A DNA stretch of 64,000 nt from Lewinellaceae bacterium (GTDB taxonomy: Bacteria > Bacteroidota > Bacteroidia > Chitinophagales > Saprospiraceae): the NCBI GenBank assembly GCA_020636445.1, contig JACJXV010000012.1, positions 20,315 to 84,314 of the forward strand, written 5' to 3'. The position numbers and the translations under genes are program-made. Each line of letters opens with the position of its first letter. The first letter of the stretch is position 1. The notes beneath the pieces were generated by a model. The model was not told where the DNA came from. It saw only the letters and a program-made list of their open reading frames with translations, and searched no databases. Of this stretch, positions 35,537 through 45,288 are shown piece by piece.

Positions 35537-38365
35537 TTATTTGATGGTATAAGAGGCGCCGAAAGTGAGGGTTATACCCCGCTGGAAGCGGCTGTACACG
35601 AATTCCTGGCTCTTGAATTCAGAGGAGAGGACATAAGGGTCGTCCAGCAGGTTTTGTGCTGAAAACCGCAGACTTAAATCACCTACTTTCTTGGTCAGGT
35701 TAAAATCCAGCTGGGTACGCCCGCGGTCGTAAATATCGGGGGTTCCTTCCCGGCCAATCAGGTTCAGGCGGTCACCAACGCTGTTTACGGAGAGAATCAC
35801 ATCCCAGCCTTTTGCCTGGTTAGCATAATTCAGAGCTGCATTGACGATGTACGTAGGCTGCCCTTCGAAAGGCCGGTCCGTAGGCTCATTGCCGGTGACA
35901 TCGTTAACGTCCTGGGAAGATTTGATGACCGACAGGTTGGTGTTGAACCGGAAATTGCGCAGCCAGGAAACTATGGTGCCGAGGTCCTTACGCAGTTCAA
36001 GTTCTACGCCGTAAAGATTGGCCTGGTCGACATTGGTATACTGTACTTCGGGGTTCGATGATTTGATATACTGCTGCGTAATCGGGTCATAGAACTTCTT
36101 GTAATAGGTACTTACCGCGACAAGTTCCCCTGGGTTCACATACCATTCCCAACGCAGATCAACATTGTCGATCAGGGTGCGTCTTAGCTGGGTATTACCG
36201 TCGTAAAAGAACTTCTCGAGCGGATCAAAAGAAACGAATGGCGCGATTTCCCGCATGTTGGGGCGAGCCAGTGTACGGGAAAATCCGCCGCGGATGTTCA
36301 TGACATCATTCAGGGAATACACCAGGTTGGCCGAAGGCAGGAAGTCCGATTTCTGGATGCTGCCGGTACGCTCTTCGAGAGGCTGGCTGACAGCAGCACC
36401 TTCCACATAGAGGTCGGTATTTTCGTAACGTACCCCGCCGATGAATTTGAGCTTGGTCCCCAGGTTTTGCGTCAGCATCATATAGGCCGCAAAAACATCG
36501 TCGTTACCAAAGTAGGTATTCTGCAGATCGGTGGCATCGGTGAGGAAGTTTCCAATAAAGTAGCGCTTGCGGGCATCATCGATATTGACAATACCTACGT
36601 TATCATCGGCCAGGAATACATCAGTATCACCGGCGAAAGGCTGCGCAAATTGCGTGTCACTGACCTGGAACCGCTGTTCGTTGAAGTTGCGGTCTTTTTT
36701 CGTGATCATCGAACCGAACTTCAGCTTGTTGGACTTGTTGCGGAAGGGGATTGTGATATCCACTTTACCGGTATACTGCTCATCTTCCAGGTAGCGGAAG
36801 AAATAGAATGGCCGCTGAATATTGGAAAGGGGCAGTAAATACTGATCCCGTTCGACATTGTACTGGTTCTCAAAGAACCGGGTCATTGGCTCATCCATAG
36901 AGGAGTTGGCATAGCTACCTTTCCATTCGATCATCAGGTTATTCATGCCGGGAATGACATGTTCACCACCTACCTGGTAGTTGGTCATCTCCCGCTGGAT
37001 GAAACTCAGTGCCCGTCCCTGCAATAAGTCCGGGTAAACAATATTGTCGGGGCGTTCGCCGAAGACATACCGGGAGAATTTCTCGGTGTTGTGATTGTAG
37101 AGCACGTTTGCCGAGATGGTGTTATACGGGTTCAGTTTGTAGGCGATACCCAATAAACCGTTAAGCGTTGGGTTGTCTGTGCTTTGGGTGTCTTCAAAGT
37201 TACCCTGGTTGCCGAGGCTGGGGGAATTGATGTCTTCCAGCACCCAGTTGGCCTTTTGGAAGCGGTCCAGGTGGGAGAAGCTACGGCTGAAATTACCGGC
37301 AAAAATAACCCCCAGGGGCTTATTGAATACCGAGAACTGGTTGCCAAACGACAGCGATACACTGTGGTCGAGCGGGCTTTGCATGGCTACCGGCGTAAAT
37401 TGCCGATCGATGCCTTTAATGGTGCGGTCGAGGAGTTGGGCTTTTTCCAAATCGCCAAAACGCGCCCGTAAAGCAGAATTGGCGTTAAGTAAGGTGCGGA
37501 CTTCCGGGTCCAGCAATTCAGTTGGGATTGCCCGGCTTCCATCGTCATACCCCAGCCAATCCGTATTGCCGCCACTATGGGTCAGGAACTGATCATTGAG
37601 GTTGTTCTGAGCATTATACCCTACAGAGGTTCCAATGGTCAGAGAAAATTGCTCTGGGAAACTCTTGGTTTTGATATCCACATTACCCCCGGTAAAGTTA
37701 CCCGGCTGGTCCGGCGTAAAGGTCTTAGCGGTGATGATGTTGTCCAGGAGGTTGGTTGGAATCAAATCCAGCTGGGCACTGTTACGGTAAGGGTCCGTAC
37801 TGGGAATCACCAACCCGTTGAGTTGGGATAGCGAATAACGGTCGCCCAGTCCCCGAATGTAAATAAATTTACCGCCCTGGACATTGGCGCCGGTTACTTT
37901 GCGCATGGCAGCAGCTGCATCACCTACGGCGTAGCGGCTCATCTCCTGCGAAGAAATCCCATCCTGAATTTTATCCGACTTGCGTTGCAACAGGAGGATG
38001 GCATTTTCGGAGCGCTCAATGGCTTTGGCTTCCACGACAACGCTTTCCATTTCAATGGCATCGCCGGAAAGGGCGACGTCCAGGTAGGTTACCTCATTGT
38101 TCTTAACGACTACACCCGTTACTTTTTTATCCGTAAATCCGATGTAGCTAACCACAAGCGTGTAGGTTCCAGCGGGTACGGAGAACTGGTATTTACCGTC
38201 AAAGTCGGTAGAAGCACCGATAGTAGAGCCTTCAATGAAGACACTTGCTCCAATGAGCGGTTCGCCCAGGTCCTGATCGATAATGGTGCCACTGATCGAT
38301 CCTTGGGCAGTAAGTAAAAATGGGGTAATGATTACCCAGATTAGTGCGAATAGTCCTTTTCTCAT
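35537..38365 (-). CDS. TonB-dependent receptor with carboxypeptidase-regulatory-like N-domain
   Basis: 942-residue outer-membrane receptor. Signal peptide (about 1-20, TAQG); CarboxypepD_reg-like domain about 22-105 (GTIIDQDLGEPLIGASVFIEG, FDGKYQFSVPAGTYTLVVSYIGF); plug domain about 115-230 (VTGANVQGGKFIYIRGLGDRYSLSQLNG); then a barrel of alternating strands ending FQRGITLTFGASYTIK. It is a receptor without a SusD partner. The gene lies 94 bp downstream of a co-directional T9SS protein gene and behind a 19-bp perfect hairpin; the pair probably works together. The substrate is not readable. Confidence 0.93.
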   Translation of the reverse strand: MRKGLFALIWVIITPFLLTAQGSISGTIIDQDLGEPLIGASVFIEGSTIGASTDFDGKYQFSVPAGTYTLVVSYIGFTDKKVTGVVVKNNEVTYLDVALSGDAIEMESVVVEAKAIERSENAILLLQRKSDKIQDGISSQEMSRYAVGDAAAAMRKVTGANVQGGKFIYIRGLGDRYSLSQLNGLVIPSTDPYRNSAQLDLIPTNLLDNIITAKTFTPDQPGNFTGGNVDIKTKSFPEQFSLTIGTSVGYNAQNNLNDQFLTHSGGNTDWLGYDDGSRAIPTELLDPEVRTLLNANSALRARFGDLEKAQLLDRTIKGIDRQFTPVAMQSPLDHSVSLSFGNQFSVFNKPLGVIFAGNFSRSFSHLDRFQKANWVLEDINSPSLGNQGNFEDTQSTDNPTLNGLLGIAYKLNPYNTISANVLYNHNTEKFSRYVFGERPDNIVYPDLLQGRALSFIQREMTNYQVGGEHVIPGMNNLMIEWKGSYANSSMDEPMTRFFENQYNVERDQYLLPLSNIQRPFYFFRYLEDEQYTGKVDITIPFRNKSNKLKFGSMITKKDRNFNEQRFQVSDTQFAQPFAGDTDVFLADDNVGIVNIDDARKRYFIGNFLTDATDLQNTYFGNDDVFAAYMMLTQNLGTKLKFIGGVRYENTDLYVEGAAVSQPLEERTGSIQKSDFLPSANLVYSLNDVMNIRGGFSRTLARPNMREIAPFVSFDPLEKFFYDGNTQLRRTLIDNVDLRWEWYVNPGELVAVSTYYKKFYDPITQQYIKSSNPEVQYTNVDQANLYGVELELRKDLGTIVSWLRNFRFNTNLSVIKSSQDVNDVTGNEPTDRPFEGQPTYIVNAALNYANQAKGWDVILSVNSVGDRLNLIGREGTPDIYDRGRTQLDFNLTKKVGDLSLRFSAQNLLDDPYVLSSEFKSQEFVYSRFQRGITLTFGASYTIK

Positions 38366-38399
38366 AAAAAATGTACTTGTTTGCGAACAGGTTTTTGTT

Positions 38400-38441
38400 G
38401 GAAAATATCGCTCCCTGAGCGTTCAGGGAGCGATATTTTCC
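38400..38441. repeat. 19-bp perfect hairpin between the T9SS protein and the TonB receptor
   Basis: Arms 38400-38418 and 38423-38441 are exactly complementary around loop GCGT. No T-run follows on the minus (transcribed) strand, so it is more likely an mRNA processing or stability element, or a partial terminator, than a simple intrinsic terminator. Confidence 0.85.
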
Positions 38442-38459
38442 GGTTACAGTAACTAATCT

Positions 38460-41400
38460 TTAGCGAAGGCTGGTTACGGCAAACTTGCGCGTAACGACTC
38501 CATATTGTGTTTTCACGGCAAGGATATACATCCCTGACTGGTATTGCTGCACATTTAAAAAGAAGCGGTTTTCACCTGCTGCCAGGCGGCCAAGCTGTTG
38601 CTGGTCAATCAACCGACCTCCCAAATCGTAAACCAGCACCGCTACTTCTGATGCTCCGGGAAGTTGCAGATCAACATAAGCTTCGTTGACCGCCGGGTTA
38701 GGTGCTGGTGACGCTAAACGCACACCCCGGCTATTCTGGTCCAGCTCTATCGTGTTTGTTACTACGAGGTCGCCAAAGAAGCCATACTCAGCCAGAGCGG
38801 TCCACATGGCAGCCCAGTTTTCTGTATTGGAGAAAGCTCCGCGATAAGTAACGGCATCAAACCAGCTATCAGTGGCTGCTGCTGCACCGCTCAGGGCAGG
38901 AGAGCCAGCACTGGGGCGTGGGTCCAGTCCGCCATTAGGCTGGCGGCTGATTCCGGCCAGGAGCGGGTCGCTAACCTGGTTGCCCTGGGCTACAATGAGG
39001 GCCAGAATGGCATCCAGTGTGCCAGGCGTAGCGGCATTGGTATTGTCGTACAACTGGATGAATTTATCCGGGGTGTTACCGGCACCGAACCCAAACCAGA
39101 GGTTATTCAGGAATTTCGTTTCACCGGTAGTGACATAGCGGTAGTAGGAGTCACCGTTAGAGCGGTTGCGCAGGCGCAAACCGGCATTACCAAAGTCGGT
39201 GAAGATAGAGTTGCCGTATATAACGGCCGCATCAGCGCGGATGTCCATGGCGTTACTGGCGGCAAATTGGCCAGCAGCTCCCGAACCGATATAGGTAGCG
39301 TTGTAGATCGTAGGAAAGGACTTGGGCGTCAGGTCCGTTTTTTCGGAACCATCATGCTCGCCGCCATTATTGCCATTGTCAGGCTCCTGGATGTAGAACC
39401 AGAACTGGCCCCGGCCAGCCCAGCTTTCATCGTAGTCGAAGCCATCATCGCCACAGAAAGCCGTTACGGCATACTTGACGTCGACATTACCGCCGAACCA
39501 TTCGATGCCGTCGTCTTCGTTGGCGAAGACTTCGATGTGGTCGATTTGGGTAGCACTACCTACACCGCCAAGGGTGAGGCCGTTGATTTCGTTATCGGCC
39601 TGCAGGGCAGCGCCTCCGTGGCGGATAGATACATAGCGGATTATACCGGAGTTGTCGTCGGCCTGGTCGCCGCCGTACTGGGCGCGGCCTTCATCGGCAG
39701 GAATTCCTTCGATGTTGTCGAAGCCACCGTCTTCGCCGACGATACCATTTCCCAGGATAATCACACCTCCCCAGAGGCCTTTATCGGCTGCGGTGAGGTC
39801 GGTAGGGTCGGTCACATCATCCAGTTCAGCGGTGAAAATGATGGGTGCATCCTTAGTGCCTTCGGCAAAAATTTGTGCACCGCGGGTGATGATCAGAGCC
39901 GATGCCTTGTCAACGCCGTTCGTCGGGGTATTGATACCTTTGATGACGGTACCTGCCTGGATGGTCAGTTTACTACCGGCTTCGAGGAATACATAACCAT
40001 CGAGGAAGTAAGTATTGTTGGGCGTCCACTCGTAATTGGTATTTCCTACCAGGTCGCTATCCTTAATAACAATATCGCCACCTGGAATCAGATCACCGAA
40101 ATAGCCGTACTGACCTAAGGCAGTCCAACCTGCGGCCCAGTTTGTATAGCCGAAAGCTCCGCGGTAAGTAACAGCATCAAACCAGCTATCAGTGGCTGCT
40201 GCTACACCGCTCAGGGCAGGAGAGCCGGCACTGGGGCGTGGGTCCAGTCCGCCATTAGGCTGGCGGCTGATTCCGGCCAGGAGCGGGTCGCTAACCTGGT
40301 TGCCCTGGGCTACAATGAGGGCCAGAATGGCATCCAGTGTGCCAGGCGTAGCGGCATTGGTATTGTCGTACAACTGGATGAATTTATCCGGGGTGTTACC
40401 GGCACCGAACCCAAACCAGAGGTTGTTGATGAATTTCGTTTCACCGGTAGTGACATAGCGGTAGTAGGAGTCACCGTTAGAGCGGTTGCGCAGGCGCAAA
40501 CCGGCATTACCAAAGTCGGTGAAGATAGAGTTGCCGTATATAACGGCCGCATCAGCGCGGATGTCCATAGCATTGCTGGCGGCAAATTGGCCAGCAGCTC
40601 CCGAACCGATATAGGTAGCGTTGTAGATCGTAGGAAAGGACTTGGGCGTCAGGTCCGTTTTTTCGGAACCATCATGCTCGCCGCCATTATTGCCATTGTC
40701 AGGCTCCTGGATGTAGAACCAGAACTGGCCCCGGCCAGCCCAGCTTTCATCGTAGTCGAAGCCATCATCGCCACAGAAAGCCGTTACGGCATACTTGACG
40801 TCGACATTACCGCCGAACCATTCGATGCCGTCGTCTTCGTTGGCGAAGACTTCGATGTGGTCGATTTGGGTAGCACTACCTACACCGCCAAGGGTGAGGC
40901 CGTTGATTTCGTTATCGGCCTGCAGGGCAGCGCCTCCGTGGCGGATAGATACATAGCGGATTATACCGGAGTTGTCGTCGGCCTGGTCGCCGCCGTACTG
41001 GGCGCGGCCTTCATCGGCAGGAATTCCTTCGATGTTGTCGAAGCCACCGTCTTCGCCGACGATACCATTTCCCAGGATAATCACACCTCCCCAGAGGCCT
41101 TTATCGGCTGCGGTGAGGTCGGTAGGGTCGGTCACATCATCCAGTTCAGCGGTGAAAATGATGGGTGCATCCTTAGTGCCTTCGGCAAAAATTTGAGCAC
41201 CGCGGGTGATGATCAGGGCCGATGCCTTGTCAACGCCGTTCGTCGGGGTATTGATACCTTTGATGACGGTACCTGCCTGGATGGTCAGTTTACTACCGGC
41301 TTCGAGGAATACATAACCATCGAGCAGATAGACCTTGTCATTTGTCCAGGAATACGTTTGGTTGCCCTGCAGGTCAGCATCTTTGATGGTGACTTCCGTC

Positions 41401-41465
41401 TGTGCATAACTCCAGGTGCTTAAACAGCACAAAAGGAGGGACATTAAGTAAATTTTTTGACTCAT
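38460..41465 (-). CDS. T9SS type A surface protein with a near-perfect 440-residue internal duplication
   Basis: About 1001 residues from the ATG at 41465 (MSQKIYLMSLLLCCLSTWSYAQ signal peptide); the open frame continues 84 codons upstream but lacks coding character. Two copies of a beta-helix-like domain (TIQAGTVIKGINTP, LWGGVIILGNGIVG, SGIIRYVSIRHGGAAL, IDHIEVFANEDDGIEWFGG) are followed by a type A T9SS sorting domain (ASPAPNPAVNEAYVDLQL...FAVTSLR). Copies are offset by 1320 bp. Secreted and probably surface bound. Function unknown; Asp/Asn-rich loops suggest calcium. Co-directional with the downstream TonB receptor. Confidence 0.9.
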   Translation of the reverse strand: MSQKIYLMSLLLCCLSTWSYAQTEVTIKDADLQGNQTYSWTNDKVYLLDGYVFLEAGSKLTIQAGTVIKGINTPTNGVDKASALIITRGAQIFAEGTKDAPIIFTAELDDVTDPTDLTAADKGLWGGVIILGNGIVGEDGGFDNIEGIPADEGRAQYGGDQADDNSGIIRYVSIRHGGAALQADNEINGLTLGGVGSATQIDHIEVFANEDDGIEWFGGNVDVKYAVTAFCGDDGFDYDESWAGRGQFWFYIQEPDNGNNGGEHDGSEKTDLTPKSFPTIYNATYIGSGAAGQFAASNAMDIRADAAVIYGNSIFTDFGNAGLRLRNRSNGDSYYRYVTTGETKFINNLWFGFGAGNTPDKFIQLYDNTNAATPGTLDAILALIVAQGNQVSDPLLAGISRQPNGGLDPRPSAGSPALSGVAAATDSWFDAVTYRGAFGYTNWAAGWTALGQYGYFGDLIPGGDIVIKDSDLVGNTNYEWTPNNTYFLDGYVFLEAGSKLTIQAGTVIKGINTPTNGVDKASALIITRGAQIFAEGTKDAPIIFTAELDDVTDPTDLTAADKGLWGGVIILGNGIVGEDGGFDNIEGIPADEGRAQYGGDQADDNSGIIRYVSIRHGGAALQADNEINGLTLGGVGSATQIDHIEVFANEDDGIEWFGGNVDVKYAVTAFCGDDGFDYDESWAGRGQFWFYIQEPDNGNNGGEHDGSEKTDLTPKSFPTIYNATYIGSGAAGQFAASNAMDIRADAAVIYGNSIFTDFGNAGLRLRNRSNGDSYYRYVTTGETKFLNNLWFGFGAGNTPDKFIQLYDNTNAATPGTLDAILALIVAQGNQVSDPLLAGISRQPNGGLDPRPSAGSPALSGAAAATDSWFDAVTYRGAFSNTENWAAMWTALAEYGFFGDLVVTNTIELDQNSRGVRLASPAPNPAVNEAYVDLQLPGASEVAVLVYDLGGRLIDQQQLGRLAAGENRFFLNVQQYQSGMYILAVKTQYGVVTRKFAVTSLR
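38850..41340 (-). repeat. 1320-bp direct tandem duplication inside the T9SS gene
   Basis: Sequence at about 38850-40020 reappears at about 40170-41340 with only around ten base differences seen (for example near 39247 versus 40567, and 39108 versus 40428). The offset is exactly 1320 bp (440 codons). Confidence 0.93.
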
Positions 41466-41830
41466 AACGATTAGTGATTTTTTGATATTAATGTATGGGA
41501 GCACAAGGGGTGAAATGAACTTTAAGCCAATGTTAAATTCTACAGGAAGAGCCTTGTGGAGGATCTGATGGGTAGTCTTTCCTGGTAGATAAGGTTGGTT
41601 TTTTACAGCGGCTGAATGGCAGCAGAGAACATGCTGCTGACAGGAGTTAGAAGAACCTGCAGCTGTAGATAAACAGCGATCGGAAGGATCAGTAGGAGCA
41701 TGTAGATTTACAGACACAGGATAATCAGATTAATTCCGAATTACCCTGCAAAGATCAGGCTGGCGGGTTAAGTGAGTGTTAAAGCGACATTAAGTTTTCT
41801 CAGCCGGAGATGCCCCGGTTTTTTGGTATT
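41466..41830. other. 365-bp intergenic region
   Basis: No gene seen. It should contain the promoter and leader of the T9SS protein gene. A small CCGG-7-CCGG stem followed by TTTTTT on the plus strand lies at about 41810-41827, next to the end of the aspartic protease gene. Confidence 0.5.
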
Positions 41831-42787
41831 TTACTCGGTATCGAGGAGATACCAGATGTGAATTTTTTGGGCTTTGAAGTCTATAGAGAACATCATTTGG
41901 CCTAGCACATCAATACCCAACAAGGCCTGCATGTTAATTTCAGACTGCTGATTGAGGTGATCGAGTTGCGTAGCAATAAAAGGCAGGTCCGAAAGGGCTA
42001 ATTTCCCCAGAGTTGCCTCGTTGAGCGAAATCTTGCGACCTTCGAGGCGCTGGCGATTGAGGCCTTGAACATAGGCATCACCTACCTGTTGCCAGGTGTT
42101 CGAAGGCAGAGCATCTACAACTGTATTACTGATCAAACTGCTACCAGCCCCCGTATCCAGCCCCACCTTGATGGTTTGGTTGCCGATACACAAGGTGATG
42201 ACGGGTAAGTGGCCAATCCATTCCAGGGGTAGCGTTGCTTGAGGTTTACCTACTTTATGGAGTTGGTTATTGCCGGGCGGCAGTAAGAATAGTCGTTTTT
42301 CGCGCGGCGAAAAAACCAGTTCAAAGTCTTTGAGTAATTCATAACCGACAAGCCCAAGAATACGCCGCCGGGTAAATTGTTCCAGATGCTGGAGGTTGAG
42401 GGAGAGGGCGGGAATGTTTTTCCAGGATTCCTGGTTGAGTTGAAAAGATTGGACGAGCGTATCACCTACGGCAATGGAACTGGTCAGGCCTTTGCCCACA
42501 AGGGTGGGGTGTGTACCTGGGTTGTCGGTGTTCACCACTAAGGTAGGGGCTCCGGTGTCTAAGATGAAATAACCCGTCTGGCCATTGAGTTGCCCCTCTA
42601 CCAACAGCACTTTGTCGACGAGTTCGAAGGGAATAGCACTTAAGCCATTGGGCCTTGGCAATTCCCGGGTAACCGATTCATTCGGTGTTCGCGAAGGTAA
42701 GTAGGCAATCCGGCTTTGGCCGCCAGCGACGGTTAAGGAGATTGCAAAAACCCAGGCGACAACCAATGTTCTGCGCACTTGCTTCAT
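41831..42787 (-). CDS. Retropepsin-like aspartic protease, secreted
   Basis: 318 residues with a signal peptide (about 1-23). Two aspartic protease half-sites are present: FILDTGAPTLVV (about 86-97) and VGLDTGAGSSLI (about 209-220), each with the DTG triad, plus LLGIDVLGQMMFSIDFKAQKIHIW near the end (LLG-hydrophobic element). The two half-sites in one chain suggest a two-domain enzyme. Periplasmic or surface location is likely. An AAGAGG Shine-Dalgarno-like sequence precedes the ATG. The target is unknown. Confidence 0.87.
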   Translation of the reverse strand: MKQVRRTLVVAWVFAISLTVAGGQSRIAYLPSRTPNESVTRELPRPNGLSAIPFELVDKVLLVEGQLNGQTGYFILDTGAPTLVVNTDNPGTHPTLVGKGLTSSIAVGDTLVQSFQLNQESWKNIPALSLNLQHLEQFTRRRILGLVGYELLKDFELVFSPREKRLFLLPPGNNQLHKVGKPQATLPLEWIGHLPVITLCIGNQTIKVGLDTGAGSSLISNTVVDALPSNTWQQVGDAYVQGLNRQRLEGRKISLNEATLGKLALSDLPFIATQLDHLNQQSEINMQALLGIDVLGQMMFSIDFKAQKIHIWYLLDTE

Positions 42788-43038
42788 CCTCTTGGTTTGT
42801 AAATTCGACCATTGGGCTGGTATTTCTGCAACCAGTTTTACATGGAATTAAGGATAAGTTTACATTAAATTAACATAATAACCAAATTTAGGGCGCTCGA
42901 ATTATCAAATTCCTGAATGCACGGCCTGTTGATTCTTTAGAGCTCTGGGATTCAATCGCTTAAATAATGGAAAATAAAAATGCAGTTCTGGGGTGTATTC
43001 AGGCGAGCAGAATAGCAGTGCCTTTGCGGGTATTTGCG

Positions 43039-43046
43039 TACCTTTA
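43039..43046 (+). promoter_or_regulatory. Probable -7 box TACCTTTA upstream of pyrG
   Basis: One mismatch from TAnnTTTG, 26 nt before the pyrG ATG at 43073. TTTG elements lie just upstream (43023 and 43033) but at short spacing. Confidence 0.4.
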
Positions 43047-43072
43047 CGTCCCGTAACAACGTCAAGCCAACT

Positions 43073-44701
43073 ATGACCAAATACATTTTTGTTACGGGCG
43101 GGGTAACCTCCTCACTGGGTAAGGGTATTATTGCAGCCTCACTGGCTAAGCTCCTCCAGGCTCGTGGATTTTCAGTAACTATTCAGAAATTCGATCCATA
43201 CATCAACGTTGATCCGGGTACGTTAAACCCCTATGAACACGGGGAATGCTATGTCACGGATGATGGAGCAGAAACCGACCTGGACCTGGGGCATTACGAG
43301 CGGTTTTTAAACCGGCCGACTTCTCAGGCAAATAATGTCACCACGGGGCGGATCTACCAAACAGTTATCAACAAAGAACGGGCAGGTGATTATTTGGGTA
43401 AAACTGTTCAGGTGATTCCCCATATTACCGATGAAATCAAGCGGCGGGCGCAGTTGCTGGATGCCAAAAACGAATACGACATTATTATCACCGAACTGGG
43501 AGGAACGGTCGGGGATATCGAGTCCTTGCCTTATCTGGAATCCCTGCGACAGTTGCGGTGGGAACTTGGTAGTGATAACTGTTTGGTTATTCACCTGACT
43601 TTGATTCCCTACCTCAAAGCGGCGAAAGAACTTAAGACTAAACCTACGCAACACTCCGTCAAGGAGTTACTGAATACAGGTATCCAGCCCGATATCCTGG
43701 TTTGTCGTACGGAATTCCCGCTGGCAATGGATATTCGCCGCAAGTTGGCTTTGTTCTGTAATGTTGATGTGGGTTCGGTAATTGAGGCGCTGGATGCGGA
43801 AACGATTTATGATGTACCCTTGCTAATGCTCAAAGAGCGTCTGGATACCACCGTCATCAGTAAGCTACGCCTGCAGGATCGTCAGGAACCCCAGCTGATT
43901 GCCTGGAAGACCTTTTTAGGTAAACTGAAAAATCCGACACATGAGGTACGGATTGGTTTGGTGGGCAAATACAACGAGCTGCAGGATGCCTATAAATCCA
44001 TTCACGAATCCTTTGTTCATGCCGGTGCGATGAACGAATGCCGGGTGGTGGTAGATCCTATCCATTCGGAAAACCTTGAGGCCGACCCCGAGGTAGTTGC
44101 TCGTCGACTGGCGGGTTTGGACGGGGTTTTAGTAGCTCCCGGCTTTGGCGAACGGGGTATTGCTGGTAAAATCGCAGCTATCCGCTATGTACGGGAAAAT
44201 AATATTCCCTTCTTTGGTATTTGCCTGGGCATGCAATGTGCAGTGGTGGAATACGCCTTAAATGTACTACAGTTGGAAGGAGCCGCCTCCACGGAAGTGA
44301 ATCCCAAGACCCCGCACCCGGTGATTGATCTGATGCCGGACCAAAAGAAAATTACGAAGAAAGGGGGAACCATGCGTCTGGGCGCCTACGAGTGTGAATT
44401 ACGCCGGAAATCGCGGGCATCGCAGATCTATGGTTCTTTGAAGATAAGTGAGCGCCACCGGCATCGGTATGAATTCAATAACGAATACCGGGATGCTTTC
44501 GAAAAAGCAGGTATGATTCCATCGGGGATAAATCCCGCAAACGACCTGGTGGAGATTGTCGAGGTCCGCGACCACCCCTGGTTCGTAGGGGTCCAGTTTC
44601 ATCCTGAATTGAAAAGTACGGTTGAGGCCCCGCACCCCTTGTTTGTCCATTTTGTCCGTGCCGCCCTGGAACATCGGCTGCAAGGGAAAAAGCAAGGGTA
44701 A
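43073..44701 (+). CDS. pyrG: CTP synthase
   Basis: Glutamine-dependent amination of UTP to CTP. 542 residues from the ATG at 43073 ([18 protein letters not shown]); an upstream in-frame TTG overlaps the promoter and is rejected. The N-terminal synthase domain has [20 protein letters not shown] and [13 protein letters not shown]. The C-terminal class I glutamine amidotransferase has the nucleophile Cys384 in GICLGMQ, and the His/Glu pair in FHPEL. Complete. A MITE-like repeat begins 31 bp past the stop. Confidence 0.98.
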   Translation: MTKYIFVTGGVTSSLGKGIIAASLAKLLQARGFSVTIQKFDPYINVDPGTLNPYEHGECYVTDDGAETDLDLGHYERFLNRPTSQANNVTTGRIYQTVINKERAGDYLGKTVQVIPHITDEIKRRAQLLDAKNEYDIIITELGGTVGDIESLPYLESLRQLRWELGSDNCLVIHLTLIPYLKAAKELKTKPTQHSVKELLNTGIQPDILVCRTEFPLAMDIRRKLALFCNVDVGSVIEALDAETIYDVPLLMLKERLDTTVISKLRLQDRQEPQLIAWKTFLGKLKNPTHEVRIGLVGKYNELQDAYKSIHESFVHAGAMNECRVVVDPIHSENLEADPEVVARRLAGLDGVLVAPGFGERGIAGKIAAIRYVRENNIPFFGICLGMQCAVVEYALNVLQLEGAASTEVNPKTPHPVIDLMPDQKKITKKGGTMRLGAYECELRRKSRASQIYGSLKISERHRHRYEFNNEYRDAFEKAGMIPSGINPANDLVEIVEVRDHPWFVGVQFHPELKSTVEAPHPLFVHFVRAALEHRLQGKKQG

Positions 44702-44732
44702 ATCTGGATCTTACTCAGCATGAGGAATAAGA

Positions 44733-45065
44733 GTCATCCCGAATGCTGATTTGGGGGCAGGCAGGGTTTACCCGCCTATGGAGGGTAAGCTGGTTTAGAG
44801 TCGTAGGTCACTGGCGCTCCCTACTCGTTTAGAGCCAGCCCTACGGGCTTAGTTTAGAGATGCTATGTTAGCATCCAAGAAAATTCCTGAAAACAAGCTA
44901 AACCCTCTAAACGAGCGCGGAGCAACGCGACGCGCGGCTCTAAACCAGTGAGCGCAGCGAACGGCTCTAAACCAGCGGGAAGCAATGCGACACGCGGCTC
45001 TAAACCAGCAAGCGCAGCGCAGCGACTCTAAACCAGAAAGCCAGGTTGTCAAAATTCGGGATAAC
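44733..45065 (+). mobile_element. MITE-like repeat element, copy A (333 bp)
   Basis: Starts GTCATCCCGAAT and ends ATTCGGGATAAC, that is, short terminal inverted repeats. The interior carries several CTCTAAACCAG/CTCTAAACGAG units separated by AGCGCAGCG-type spacers. It is the same element as that at 57644-57885 in the opposite orientation but has about three extra internal units. No coding capacity. Located between the convergent pyrG and GT39 genes. Confidence 0.85.
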
Positions 45066-45288
45066 CCATGTTTCATCCTGATCCAGAGAGAAGTAACTCC
45101 CCTAACCTTACGAATCCGGGTTCACCTTTTTTGCTGGCAAGCCCGTTATGTTGTACCCATAATAGTTAAGTATCGAGCGTTTTTTACCCGGTCCAGTGTT
45201 GCAAAGGCTGGTTGGTGTTTCGTGCTGCTCAATGCCCATTGCCCACTGCCGAAGTTTTATCACAGGTTGGAAGCTTTCTCTAAGCCCC

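Noticed and set aside
39267..41423. Two long plus-strand open frames (283 and 278 codons) with almost the same sequence
   Set aside because: They are antisense shadows of the two duplicated copies of the T9SS protein; they have no signal, no family match and exist twice only because the sense gene is duplicated.
44849..45076. Open frame with repeated Arg/Ala/Phe units
   Set aside because: Translation of the internal CTCTAAACCAG repeats of MITE-like copy A; not conserved in copy B.
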